64,000 bases of DNA, taken from positions 48,197-112,196 of the forward strand of contig WBMZ01002691.1 in NCBI GenBank assembly GCA_013400975.1, written 5' to 3'. Source of the stretch: Atrichornis clamosus. Taxonomy: Eukaryota; Chordata; Aves; Passeriformes; Menuridae. The translations under genes and the position numbers were made by a program. Of the stretch, positions 51,573-62,280 are shown in pieces. Each line of letters starts with the position of its first letter. The first letter of the stretch is position 1. The notes under the pieces were generated by a model. It did no database searches. It was not told the origin of the DNA and worked only from the letters and a program-made list of their open reading frames with translations.

Positions 51573-53636
51573 AATCCTCTCATGTGTTTTTTATTTTAAC
51601 TGAAACTTTTGTGAACAAGCATGTTACAGTACCATTACTATTTAAAGGGTACAGCAGAGGTTCTTCATCCTTTGTATCAAGGCTTAGAAGGTGAAACACT
51701 TTCATAATAACTCAGTGAAAGGGATAGCACATCAAAATTATACTGATGAGACTATGACCTACTAAGCAGATTGACTAAGGGTAACAGACAAATGACCGTG
51801 GTTTTCCCCTCTTTTTCAGTATAAGAGAAGCAGGGTTTTTTTTCTTTTAAATACACTGCATCTTAAGTCAAAGCGGCATATAAACCCAATATTCTTATAA
51901 AGGCATCACTACTGATTTCAGACTCATCAAACTGATTTCAGAATATTCTTTTCCTAGTTAAGTCTTTTCATTTTCATTATGCAAAGTCATGAACAACATT
52001 TACTCCCATTGCAACAGTTTTCTGCTCATTGGAAGAACAGAATTTCTTCCCTTCTGCAAGAAGTATGTTTATAAGACATATATCTAAAATAGTGTTTTCC
52101 TAGAATAAAATTTTTAAAATACTGAGCATTAATTGGCATACTGTTTTTCAAATGCCAGCTCTAAATGGATAAAAATAGTTATAATGAGGGTGGCAGCATA
52201 ATGACAGGTATGAATTACTGAGATAGGATGAAACTACAGAAACTTCCATGAAGACAGAAGAATACCAAAGATGGTAAGGAAAGGCCGGACTCCAAACCTG
52301 CAGACCTGAAATTGCAGAACAACTCTTTCTGTTGTTCTCTGTGCACAGGAGAGGGAAGACAGCAGTGGCACCAAGGTACTGAGAGTAAGGCCAGGAGTTG
52401 AAAGAGGGAGACAAGACTGATCAGAGGACAGCACTAGCTCAAGTTCTGCATGTGTCATAACCTATTTGGAAGTCTTACAAAGACCAAAGTCTTTCATAAA
52501 GAAGAAAGCAAAAAATTTTTGCTACAAACATTAATTAAAACAATTGAACTCAAACCGTATAATGACATAAAATATTATTGATTGAAAAGGATAAATGCAC
52601 AAATTATCTTCTTTAGAAGCTTCTTTAGATAGCCCAAATTAAATATCATTAGTTAATTATATACTAACAGAATATTTGTAATATCATAACTATTTAAAGC
52701 CTGCTAAAAGATCTGAATGTCAGAGAAGGATGAGTTTGCCGTTCTAAGTCATTAACATTATAGAATGTTGTCACCCTCCTGTACCTTTCCCACATACTCC
52801 ATCTTCTTGATCATAAACTAAAAACTACTATGTTCAAACTAAAAAGAGAATGTAAAATATGTAGAAACATGAGTAAAATCAATTTTTATTAAGATCATTT
52901 TATTCTGTGAACTTTAGGTCATGAAATTGAAAAATATTTGGATATTATGGTTCAGAAAACCATTTTATTTACCAATATTAGGATGAAATGTGTCTTTCTC
53001 ACTCATCCCAAGGTAAGTGGCAATTGCAATAAATGAATTTACCTTGGACCATGTCTTGAGATCATTCATTATCCTATACATACTGACCACTCTCAGCTGA
53101 GATTGGATTTTAAATTCAACTATTGTTTTACTATATGTAACTTTTAAACTTCTTCCAGAATTCTGTTATTTAATAACTACTAACACAAGCTTTTTACCTC
53201 CTGCTTGAGCCTCAGAATACCCAGTGTTTTAATTCAGTATTATTTCTAATTTGAGCTGTTAAGTTAATAACTATTGAGTCTTCTCAAATTCTCCCAAGAT
53301 ATTCTGTACAATTTTTTTTTTATATAGATAGCCTAAAATGATGTAGCTTTCTTCATTTATTCATCAGTTTATGCTGTAAAATACTGGATGCTAAGAGAAC
53401 TTGGTTCGGATTCAGAAATGTACATAATTTTAGGTTTAAACTAAAATCCTGAACTTAGGATATACAATGCTTTCTTTTTAAACAGCTCCCACTCTTCTTC
53501 TCCTTCCTAAAGTGAATAAATCAACTTTCAGCAACAACTGACCTGATGTGATCTATCAGTAGTCAAAATATCTGCACTTATATAGGCAGAGATCTTCAGG
53601 ACGCACATTCAATGTGTTGGTGTTTGGAGCTCATTG

Positions 53637-53679
53637 AATATATATTTAAAATTCTTAGCTGTGCTTTTAAATATATATT
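53637..53679. repeat. Perfect 15-bp AT inverted repeat, 13-nt loop
   Basis: The arms aatatatatttaaaa (53637-53651) and ttttaaatatatatt (53665-53679) are exact reverse complements. The GC-containing loop ttcttagctgtgc lies between. Both arms are pure A/T, so some chance of coincidence exists in this base composition. A cruciform-prone site or the remnant of a small palindromic element are alternatives. Confidence 0.85.
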
Positions 53680-54689
53680 GTTCTATTAGATTTGACTTTA
53701 TATTTCTATTAGTCTGTCACTTTGCATAAATGATGAGAAACCAGTATAACAGTACAAAAACTGGCCTGAAAGGTGCCTTGTTCGGATTGGATTTGGTATC
53801 TGTAATCTAAAAATTAGGGACAAACTAGTAATTCAGTAATGCAAACCACTTCTATCTTTAGTTGGATGAAGCTGTGATTAGTATTTAGCATTATAATAAA
53901 CTTTCACTCTCTGTATATAGAATATAAACTCTGTGGGAGTTTAAAGAGCTTTAGTTAATCCATAATTAAATAATGAAAGAAATGAAAACATAGCTAAATT
54001 TCTAAAAAAAACACATCTTAGAAAATCTAATTAACAGGTAAACCTATGTCTTAGAAATTTTCAGTTCTAACTGCAAAGTTATTTGGGGAGGAATGATAAC
54101 CAGTGGAATTCCTCACTCCTGTCTGAAAGTTCAATACTGAGGTAACTATTGGGTATTCACACTGTGCTAGGTGAAGTATTTCTGTTACGCATCCTAGAAA
54201 CCAGACCAAATTGAAATTCTTCAAGTTGTGTCTTATTTCAAATTAGAGTATTGTATAATCTTTTCCAGGTTTAATACTACCATCTTCTACTCCTAGTGAA
54301 AGTCATTGAAGTTCATGGGATTATTATGATGAGTAAGGTTTATTCTGTTAAGGACCAAATCTCTAAATTATTAGTCATACCAGTGTTAATTTCTTATTTC
54401 ATTTTTTTTACTTCTTCTCTTTTCCTGATGCTTAACATGAACAGTCTTTCAACTTAAAGGGCAGGAGCAGAAATTTTGTTAAAATATTTGAAGTTAATAC
54501 TAAAGCAAAAGCTATAGAAGTGTAGATAAAAACTACAACCTGAAAACAAAATAAGAAAGATTGTCTTTCTATCACTAGAGTTGGTGGTACGGGCACTGAT
54601 ATGCCTGCTTAAGTCTTCTTAAAACCAGTCCAACAACTGATGTTGTAATAACAAAAAGAGTTAATAATAAAAATTTAGACAGTTTGGTG

Positions 54690-55060
54690 CACAACATTGT
54701 TTTGGCACAACATTGCTCCATGGTGTCCAGGCCCATCAGAATAGCAGCCCTGGCCTCCTTCAGTGTATCAACCACCCCAGATCATCAGTTTCATGCCACC
54801 TGCAAGCTTGCTGAGAGGACACTCTACTCCGTCATCTGGGTCAAAACTAAAAGCATGAACACTATGGTTTCCTGAGATACGTCAGTATTAACCACACACC
54901 AGGTGGACTTTGTACCAGTGTTCACCATCCTTTGAGCCTTGCAGTTCAGGCAATTTTCCACCCACATCATACTTCATTTATGCAGATGTCACCAATTTGG
55001 ATATATATAAGTATACTGTGGGAGATCGTGCTTTAAGACTTGTGAATATATCACATCTCC
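54690..55060 (-). mobile_element. Older CR1-type LINE fragment (region upstream of the 3' end)
   Basis: About 370 bp resemble, in reverse orientation, the CR1 region spanning the end of the reverse-transcriptase ORF and the start of the 3' part. Recognisable blocks are 'cctccttcagtgtatcaacc', 'agtttcatgccacctgcaag', 'cttgctgagaggacactcta', 'ggtggactttgtaccagtgt', 'caccatcctttgagccttgc', 'caattttccacccacatcat' and 'gggagatcgtgctttaagac'. Many substitutions and small gaps show an old copy, more diverged than the 3' ends elsewhere in the window. The frames of 66 codons (54575-54775, minus), 63 codons (54684-54875) and 72 codons (54910-55128) overlap the edges or opposite strand of this relic and are not genes. 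Confidence 0.8.
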
Positions 55061-55339
55061 TGTGCATTCTCCTGCATGTTACTATAAAATGTGGCCCACT
55101 CATGCACTTAGTTTTCTCCCAACATTGAACTACTGTTGAAATCACCCTTCCTTAGTTTAAAAAGGTTGGAAAAACTTCAGTAGAGAGAACCAACTGCACA
55201 GGTCCTATTCCGTAAAAATTGCAAAAGTTCTTAATGCTTTTAATAAAATTCAGCAATGTTAATAATAGCAATTAATTTAATGGCTGATTTTAATAGCAGA
55301 ACTGATTCAAGCTAATGTAAAAGTTTTTAAAAATAACCC

Positions 55340-56000
55340 TTTGTAGTACTACCGCCATCCTGCTTTCTGGCTTCCATCACTCTCTTGTCGTTCTGCGTTC
55401 CAGACTTCACTTCATCTGCCCGGATCTTACAGAGCTGCCACAAAGAGCCTGACATTTAGCCTTTTCAGCTAAGCTTTTGTCAGTCTACCCTATTCCTTGT
55501 CTGAACTCTCTGAATGCACTTTGCAAATAGCTGGGTACTGTCAGGCAGACTGCAGTCTGGAGATTGACTGTTTCCTTCCCTCCAGGAAAGCCTGCAATTG
55601 TGCCAAGTGTAACCGTTTGCTGCTTGTCTTACAGCCCATCTATCACTCGCTTGGTGTCGGACGCCCCGAAAACTGTCAGATAATGACTGAGCCAGGGCGT
55701 TTGTATCACCCCTGGGAAAACACCTGTCAGCTGTTATGTACAGCCCAAAGTTCAGTAAGCAAGACGACAAGGAAGGCAAGAGAATCAAGAGTTTGTGGCT
55801 GTCAGTGAGCAGGTTGGCCAGAAATCATTGCTAGCTGTGCCAATCAGTGTCTCAATTGGCAGTTGTTTAGTGTTTGGACTGTTCAGATGCATCTTGCTGG
55901 TAGACTGGGATATGTTCAGTGAGTCGAGTGACTTCAATCACATTTTTGCTGCTGTACTGTCATTTGGAGGAGCATCATTTCCAAGAATTGATGGGTGAGA
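55340..56000. other. GC- and CpG-richer unique patch with both-strand ORFs
   Basis: GC content rises visibly compared with both sides, and CpG dinucleotides cluster (for example 'gtcggacgccccgaaaactg' at about 55657-55676). Overlapping frames of 103 codons (55497-55808, plus), 102 codons (55480-55788, minus) and 67 codons (55795-55998, plus) are by-products of fewer AT-rich stops. None shows a known domain; the plus product is Cys-rich but not recognised. A pair of inverted CCAAT boxes lies inside. It could be a small unmethylated regulatory element, an exon of a non-coding RNA, or an unrecognised old insertion. Confidence 0.4.
55838..55861. promoter_or_regulatory. Inverted pair of CCAAT boxes
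   Basis: The sequence tgccaat (55838-55844) and its exact reverse complement attggca (55855-55861) are separated by 10 bp. The left one, CCAATCAG, is a strong NF-Y type CCAAT box. Paired CCAAT boxes are frequent in promoters and in some LTR promoters, but no transcription start or TATA element can be assigned here. Confidence 0.3.
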
Positions 56001-59000
56001 AATGACAAAGCATTATTGTGCAGTTTGGAAATCCTAACAAGCTGATGGGTATTTTGCTACCTGCATAACTGAGCACTCCATATCCTTTATTAAAAAGAGC
56101 AGAAAATCTTTAAATGAAAACAAAACCCAGGTTAAATTATAGGAAATTGAAATAAGAAAAGTTACATATTCACAGAATTCAGAAAATTAAGATACTATTT
56201 TCCTGGGAAGAAAAAGAAATTGCTCAAAATTTAAACAATGTATTTATCTCTTTTGCATTAAAAAAAAAAATCGTAAATCAACGGTTTAGCACTGATATGT
56301 AGGAGCTCTGAAAAAGTCTTTTTCTGGAGTTAAGCTTTGGGCATGGTCTTAATTCTGCAGAATATTTTCTGCATAAGAAAGTTATTTGCTAGCTGTGGCA
56401 TGCATGAAGAACACGCATTGATGAATGAAATCTTTCCAGTTCATTACAAGATCATCTAAGGCACTACAAAACCACTTATGCAGAGACAATAGGACAACTG
56501 TATTGCTAAGTAATTATCACAAAAAATAATTTTCGTCTAAGGCTGACTACCCACTTAGCTAGGCCACAGGAACAAATAAAATGACGGTCCTTACTCAGAG
56601 TAGTTCAGGGTCGATTAAGGGAATGCAAAAGGTAGAAGGGAGACAGGCTCTTCCCCAGAATCAACCCACAGACAAGAGACAGAGGGAGGATTATAAGCAT
56701 GACTTAAACAGCCTTTTAAGTCGCTAAAACTACTTCCCAGAACAGCCACAATCTGGAGTACAACACTTAGCCAGATGTTGGGGAAGCATGGATAATGACC
56801 GTAAAAATGGGCTGCTAATAAGCTGAGAATGAGCTTTTTCTGACAAATGAGCTGTTAGGAAGCAGTAAGCTTGCAGCAGGTGAAATTTTCTTGAACTGAA
56901 AGTCGGGGTAGCCAAAGTGCTCTGTGTCAGTACAGGATGCTGCCTGGGGGGCTTCAGAGAGCACAAACGTCCCTCTTACTGGCACCCTCTTCAAAAAATT
57001 GTTTCAAGTGACCAAACTTTTGTTTCAGCTTTAAAGTTTAGGCTATCTTATCTTCCACAATGCAGAGGATTTCTGGCTGCGTATATGTTTGGTACAATGA
57101 TATGTTTCAGAGTGATTGTCCCCACTTGCCATGTGGTGGCTCAGCCCACAGACTTTCTTTTGTTCATGATAACCAGACCTCTTTAGGACAAAGCTAAAAT
57201 GCGAGCTCTGTTCCAAGCAAGCACCAAATGTTTTCCCATATCTAATGAGGACAGAGATTGAACAAAAGAAGAGTACTTCAGAGGGCTTCAATCATGTGTT
57301 GTCAGTGGCAAACCAAATTTTGGCTGGAGTAAATCCCCAAATCTCATACATGGAAAATGCAAGAATTACAGTGCCAACTGCTTTGATTAGTGGTCCTGTG
57401 GTTCTGTTTTGCCAAATTGCTTCCTAATACAAATGAAACTTTAACATCCCTCTTCTAAAGTCTTCTAAACTTTGAGCCAGGGATAAGAGACAGTGGGGTA
57501 CACACGTATGCTGTGGAAAAACCTTTTGAAATCTGGGAAATATTTTTCCTCCTGACTAACAAAATAAGATCTCCTTAAAAATGCAGTTAGCAAAACTATA
57601 GCAATTGGTATTTACTTAAATATTACACTAAAGATTAAAAAATAGGTTTTATATTTGGGACTTTGCATGCATTAATAGGTCATGTTACTTATCTTTCTTG
57701 TGCCTGTGAGAAGCTTTCTGTACTTGGCTTAGATTCATTTTAACACTTGTCCAGCAGCAATATACAAGCCCCAGCTTATTCACTAGTAAAAAGAATGCAT
57801 CTTCCATTCCTAAGGTTATTTTGAGCAGAGTGACTTCCTTCCTCTGCCAACAAGGAGCTTATTATTATGAAAAGTGAGTACGTGATTAAATTCTTGGTAG
57901 ACTCCTTTAGAGAAAGAGCATGCAGAAAGGTTACTTACCTTAAGTAACACTTTGTGATTTGTTTTCCATGCACATATTTATGCTGTGATTTGTGCAGAGC
58001 CAGGCTCTGAAAAAGTTTCGGTTTAGGCAAGGACATATCCCTCCCTCCATTCCAAATGGTGATTGTGTAAAAGAGTGAATAAACCCCATCCCTGGAACCT
58101 TCAATTCTGGTGTTTATTTAGTAACATTCAACTCTAGACAGTAACATAGGACAGTGTGAATTATAATGCCCTCGACAGAGAAAGAGAAGAAAAGAAAGGT
58201 AACATTTCTTTGTATTCCCAAATTCTATGTGATATGTAATAAAAGTTTAAAGCTGAAGGTACTGTGTTTAAAGGCTCTTGGAACAGAGGCTGTCAGGCTA
58301 ACTCTCTGCAGTTGACTCAACCTCCCTGCAATTGGTATACATCTGGCCAAGCTCTAATATCACCTCTCACTCCTGACACATAAGTATGTTGTGTTTTTAC
58401 TTTCGTTTTTTACTTTTGTTTATTTTTTAAGGCCCAACAACCATTTTATGCAGTTGTAAGAATGAGATAGTTACTGTGTGTAGAACAAGATACCTAGGAC
58501 TAAGGAAATGAAGCAGCATTAGTTAATGTAGGCTGCATAAGATAGGAGAGGCTTTGAGAAGTGGGGGCTTAGGGATATGTGCAGAATATGCAGAAGACTG
58601 TAGGCCTAGGACTATAAGAGCTGGGGCACAGCTCACCAATGGCCACAGAAAGAAATGTACACCTGGAGCTGCATAAGTCTGATTTTAGGGTGAAAAAAGA
58701 GAACAACAAAATAGTGTTTAACATTTTTGAAAGGTAGCATATGTAGTACATTTATATGTTGCACAGAGTTGCAGACCAACGAAAAAATACCAAAGGTGTG
58801 AAAATGTTTTATCAAACATAAAAATGATCCGTGGTGAAAACAAACAATTCTATTTTTAGATTGTTGAGATTAAATTCTTGTCTTCATAAACAAGATGTGT
58901 GGGGTTTTTTGCCCATAAACAAGGTAGAGCAAACAGCTGTACGATTGGTACCCTAAGTATCTGTAGGTTTCAGGCTCTACAGTCAAAGGCCATTTCTCTC

Positions 59001-59030
59001 TGTGTCTTCCTCAAAACTAACAGGATTTTA

Positions 59031-59075
59031 GAATATGTCCTGAATATGTCCTGACATATTCAGAATATGTCCTGA
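59031..59075. repeat. Three copies of gaatatgtcctga
   Basis: Perfect copies lie at 59031-59043, 59042-59054 (overlapping by two bases) and 59063-59075, so the period is 11 bp and then 21 bp. The spacer 'catattca' is itself close to the reverse complement of the unit start, which gives the cluster some hairpin potential. Confidence 0.9.
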
Positions 59076-61252
59076 CATCAGCCAAGTTAAGAAACATCTT
59101 TTCACCTACCGCTGGTGAGAATGTGGCCATAAACGGGAGAACCCTCACAAGATACACAGGAGATTAAATTTAGTAGGTTTCACTGGAATGCCGTTGGAAA
59201 CCAGTTTATCACAAAACCCCAAGGTATGCTATGAAGAAGACAAACAAGTAAATTCAAAATTAAATACCAGAAAACTTCAAATCAAATACCACCACTCCTA
59301 CACCTAACAGTGAAAAAATAGCGGTAAATTACACAACATTTCCCATCCTTCTATTATACCTTTTGTAGCACTGGAGGAAAATACTGAGTATCCTTTCTCT
59401 GAAAACCACTTCAGGTGAACAGATTCCACCTGAAGATGCTGTAAATGTGTACAACCCTTTGCATGTTCAACTATGCCTATGGACAATCCCAAAAAAGAGA
59501 GAAAATCATAGCCATCACAGCTTTGCTATCTGAGGGCTCCTAGGAGATTATATTTTACCATACTCCCCTTCAAATTATGCTAAATTAACATGCCACAATG
59601 CACTATAAGAAAATAACTGCGAGAAACTTCAGCAGGTAAGGAAAGTGAGCTGGATGTGACTGAGGAAATACAGGTTATAAACTGGTGGGAAGAGTTTCAA
59701 AACTCTGCTCCCTAGACAACACGGGTGTTTGCCTTCAGGAACAGCCTTATATCCAAACAGAGCTATTAGAGGTCGCTGAACAACTTTGAAACTCTGAATA
59801 CTTGAACATATTCCCGAATTTTATTTTCCTTTGTCTATCAAAGATTTTGGTGTATTTCTCTTTCTCTCTGAAACAGAGTCAGCATATTTCAGGCTGCAGA
59901 ACTCACTTTCACCTTCCTCAATCATGAGCTTGCACTGGCCTGTCACAAACCTCCCTATCAGCACCCATGACTGATTAATGGGAAGGAGCAGATGTCCAAG
60001 TCTGTATCTATCATGGAAGACAGCTCTCTCTGTTGTTTACCTACGTGATAAGCGTGACCCTTCCTCCTGCTGGAGAGCCCAGTGCTGGAAGGGAAAGCCT
60101 GATACTGACCGAGCCATTTCCCTACATCTGCATGATGAAAGTGCACATCCATCCATTGCTGCAGCTGCAAGGAAGTAACTAATTATAGACTGGCGCTACT
60201 GCCTGGAACAGCACAGAAGAACTGCCACTGTGATAAAGGATGATGGGTCCTTGTGGAGAGAAATTTAAGTTTCCCTTCCTTTTCAGAAATATTCTATATC
60301 TTGTATAGATATTTACATGTGTTTCCATCTAAATTGAGCAGCAAGTCCCTTGTACATAGTTTTCACAAACTCTTAAATATTCCAAACCTGAAAATGAACT
60401 GTAAACTGGTGAGAGTTGATAGAAAAAGAGGCTGTAGCAACCATTTACAGGCTGGGGAGAGAAAAGCAAAAAGAAGAAAATGATATGGTGAAAACAAATG
60501 AGTTGTATTCTGCTTCCATAAGCTCTAATGATTAACTTGCAATTACAATTAATTTGGCAGAAATCAGTTTTTGTCCTTTGCTTTTCTGTTCACTTAGGGT
60601 CAACAGAGCTCAGAAGACAATGAAGACAAGATATTAATCTAGTTCTAACTGACATGGTATTAATCTACTTCTAATTGGGATAAGTGTTCTTGTTCAACAA
60701 TGCCTGGAAAATATCTTTACTTAACAACCAAAATACCTGGAAGGCTTGTTTTTAAGATTTATTATGAAAATGAAGGCAACTCTTGCTAGTATAAAAACAA
60801 GTGACCCAAGTAACTGCTGCACATTAATAAGATAAATGTTCCTGTATAAAATTTCCTTTAATCCAAATATGTTTTTTGTAGCAAATATTTTTTTATGATT
60901 TATTTTAACAGATCTTTTAGTCACATGCTCTCATGTAGAACTCAAAGGTTCAAGGACTAGTCTACAGTTTTCTCTGAGACTCATTTAAACTGATTAAGGA
61001 TCAAAACTTAAGAGTCTGTTCTTTGACCCAGCAGATGCAGAGATGTGAAATAGGATCTGCTGGTATCTTTTATAAACCTTTTTTTACTGAACTGTACAAG
61101 CTCCTGTGATGCTTTCCCGCCTTATGATACTCTTAAGCTAATTAACACTGTCTCTTCAGAATCTTTGTTTTGCTAATAACTATTAGCAATTAATAATTAG
61201 CATAATCTAATGGTGAAGATGGGGCCTGCTATGTGACTTAAGAAGAAAAAGC

Positions 61253-61291
61253 CAAACTGTTTCTTTGTTAAGAAACAGAAGAAACAGTTTG
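61253..61291. repeat. 13-bp inverted repeat with duplicated right arm
   Basis: The arms caaactgtttctt (61253-61265) and aagaaacagtttg (61279-61291) are exact reverse complements. The 9-mer aagaaacag occurs twice in tandem (61270-61278 and 61279-61287). The left arm can therefore pair with either copy, making a 9-bp stem with a 4-nt loop or a 13-bp stem with a 13-nt loop. This gives two mutually exclusive folds. Confidence 0.88.
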
Positions 61292-61959
61292 ACATTTCAA
61301 AATAAACTTAAGAGTTCAATAGTTAAATAGTTTTTCAATTCTGACCCAGTATAGGCTAAGCTATTGTGTTACAGAAAACATACTTCTAAGCATATGAATT
61401 CTTCTAAAAGTTAAAAGGGTGCTGATTTGCCTAATTGGTTATTTTCAAAGTCAAGACATGCAGTAGACTATTTTACTCTAATCTATATTTAGTGTATTTA
61501 GGGAGGAGTTTCAGTTAACTAGAGGAGTTGGATAAGACAAAGACTTAGCTTTGCTTGAACCAAAATGCAGGACACATCAGCTTGTGTAGAAGTCCTTACT
61601 ATCAGCATTACACTACAAGTTTCACCCAGACCATGTCTTTTACTCTGCTATACTTTCCCTATTGATTCTCAGTCCTAAGTCACACTGTCCAGTAGAACCT
61701 GCCGTATGTGTCTGTGCAGACAGCTCGGTGCTGTCACCAGATCTTCAAGCAGACTCACTGTTGGTAGAATCAAGAAGTTTCCTGGCCACATCAGGAGCAG
61801 TGAATTGAGTTGAGCAGAAGATCCTCTCATCAGGAAAGGAAAGCATTCGAATATCCTGCATCTGAACCATTTACTACAACAGCTTAACAGGACAGCTATG
61901 ATGCATATGCTCTTGATGAGGTCTGAAAGCACTAATTTTTAAAATGACCTTTCTCAATA

Positions 61960-62280
61960 AATTGATTTGCAGCTCATTTGGCCACACATTTAATATCTAA
62001 TTCATTTGGCTCTTAGCAATTTCTTAGTGAGCCTACCCTTTAGAAGTTAAAGTGTAATTCAGGATTAGTTAATAGGCACAGTTATATTACCTTAGTTTGG
62101 AAACATTCTAAAGTAGGTGGTCAGTCATCATTAATTCATGTGGTTTACACTGTCATTAATCATGATATATTAATTCACTTTACATATGTGTGTGACACGC
62201 AACTTAATTTGCAAGAGTTGCTCAGTAATTTTGCAATTAAAATGTCATTACTTTAAAATGTTACCTAGTATTTAATATCT
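61960..62280. other. TAAT/ATTA-rich block resembling conserved noncoding DNA
   Basis: Roughly a dozen homeodomain-type TAAT/ATTA cores occur in about 300 bp, around twice the number expected from composition. Three ATTAAT sites lie at 62130, 62155 and 62169. The 9-mer attaattca is repeated exactly (62130-62138 and 62169-62177). No ORF or repeat occupies the block. Dense homeodomain cores in repeat-free desert DNA are typical of developmental enhancers; here this is inference only. Confidence 0.3.

Larger units (their letters stand above)
50891..54689. other. Non-coding AT-rich DNA with low-complexity tracts
   Basis: The stretch holds an A-rich run (50946-50972), an A/C-rich tract (51456-51572) and a 15-bp inverted repeat (53637-53679). 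Two overlapping minus-strand frames (148-267 bp inside 52148-52458) of 88 and 74 codons have no identifiable domain. No ORF of 60 codons occurs from 52459 to 54574. The remainder is unique AT-rich sequence. Confidence 0.6.
56001..61959. other. Non-coding unique DNA with short repeats
   Basis: Frames of 60-89 codons occur on both strands (for example 56917-57186 plus, 57043-57291 minus, 59958-60170 minus, 59978-60178 plus, 61675-61932 minus). None has a recognisable domain, and most pairs overlap antisense. A mildly GC-richer patch covers about 59960-60180. Repeats present are a triplicated 13-mer near 59.05 kb, a 17-bp direct repeat with one mismatch (60632-60648 and 60658-60674) and a hairpin near 61.27 kb. 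No mobile element was recognised. Confidence 0.6.

Noticed and set aside
54575..55128. Frames across 54.6-55.1 kb
   Set aside because: They overlap the opposite strand or edges of a decayed CR1 fragment and are not host genes.
55497..55808. 103-codon Cys-containing plus-strand frame in the GC-richer patch
   Set aside because: A minus-strand frame of 102 codons covers the same bases. Both are explained by fewer AT-rich stop codons, and neither matches a known protein.
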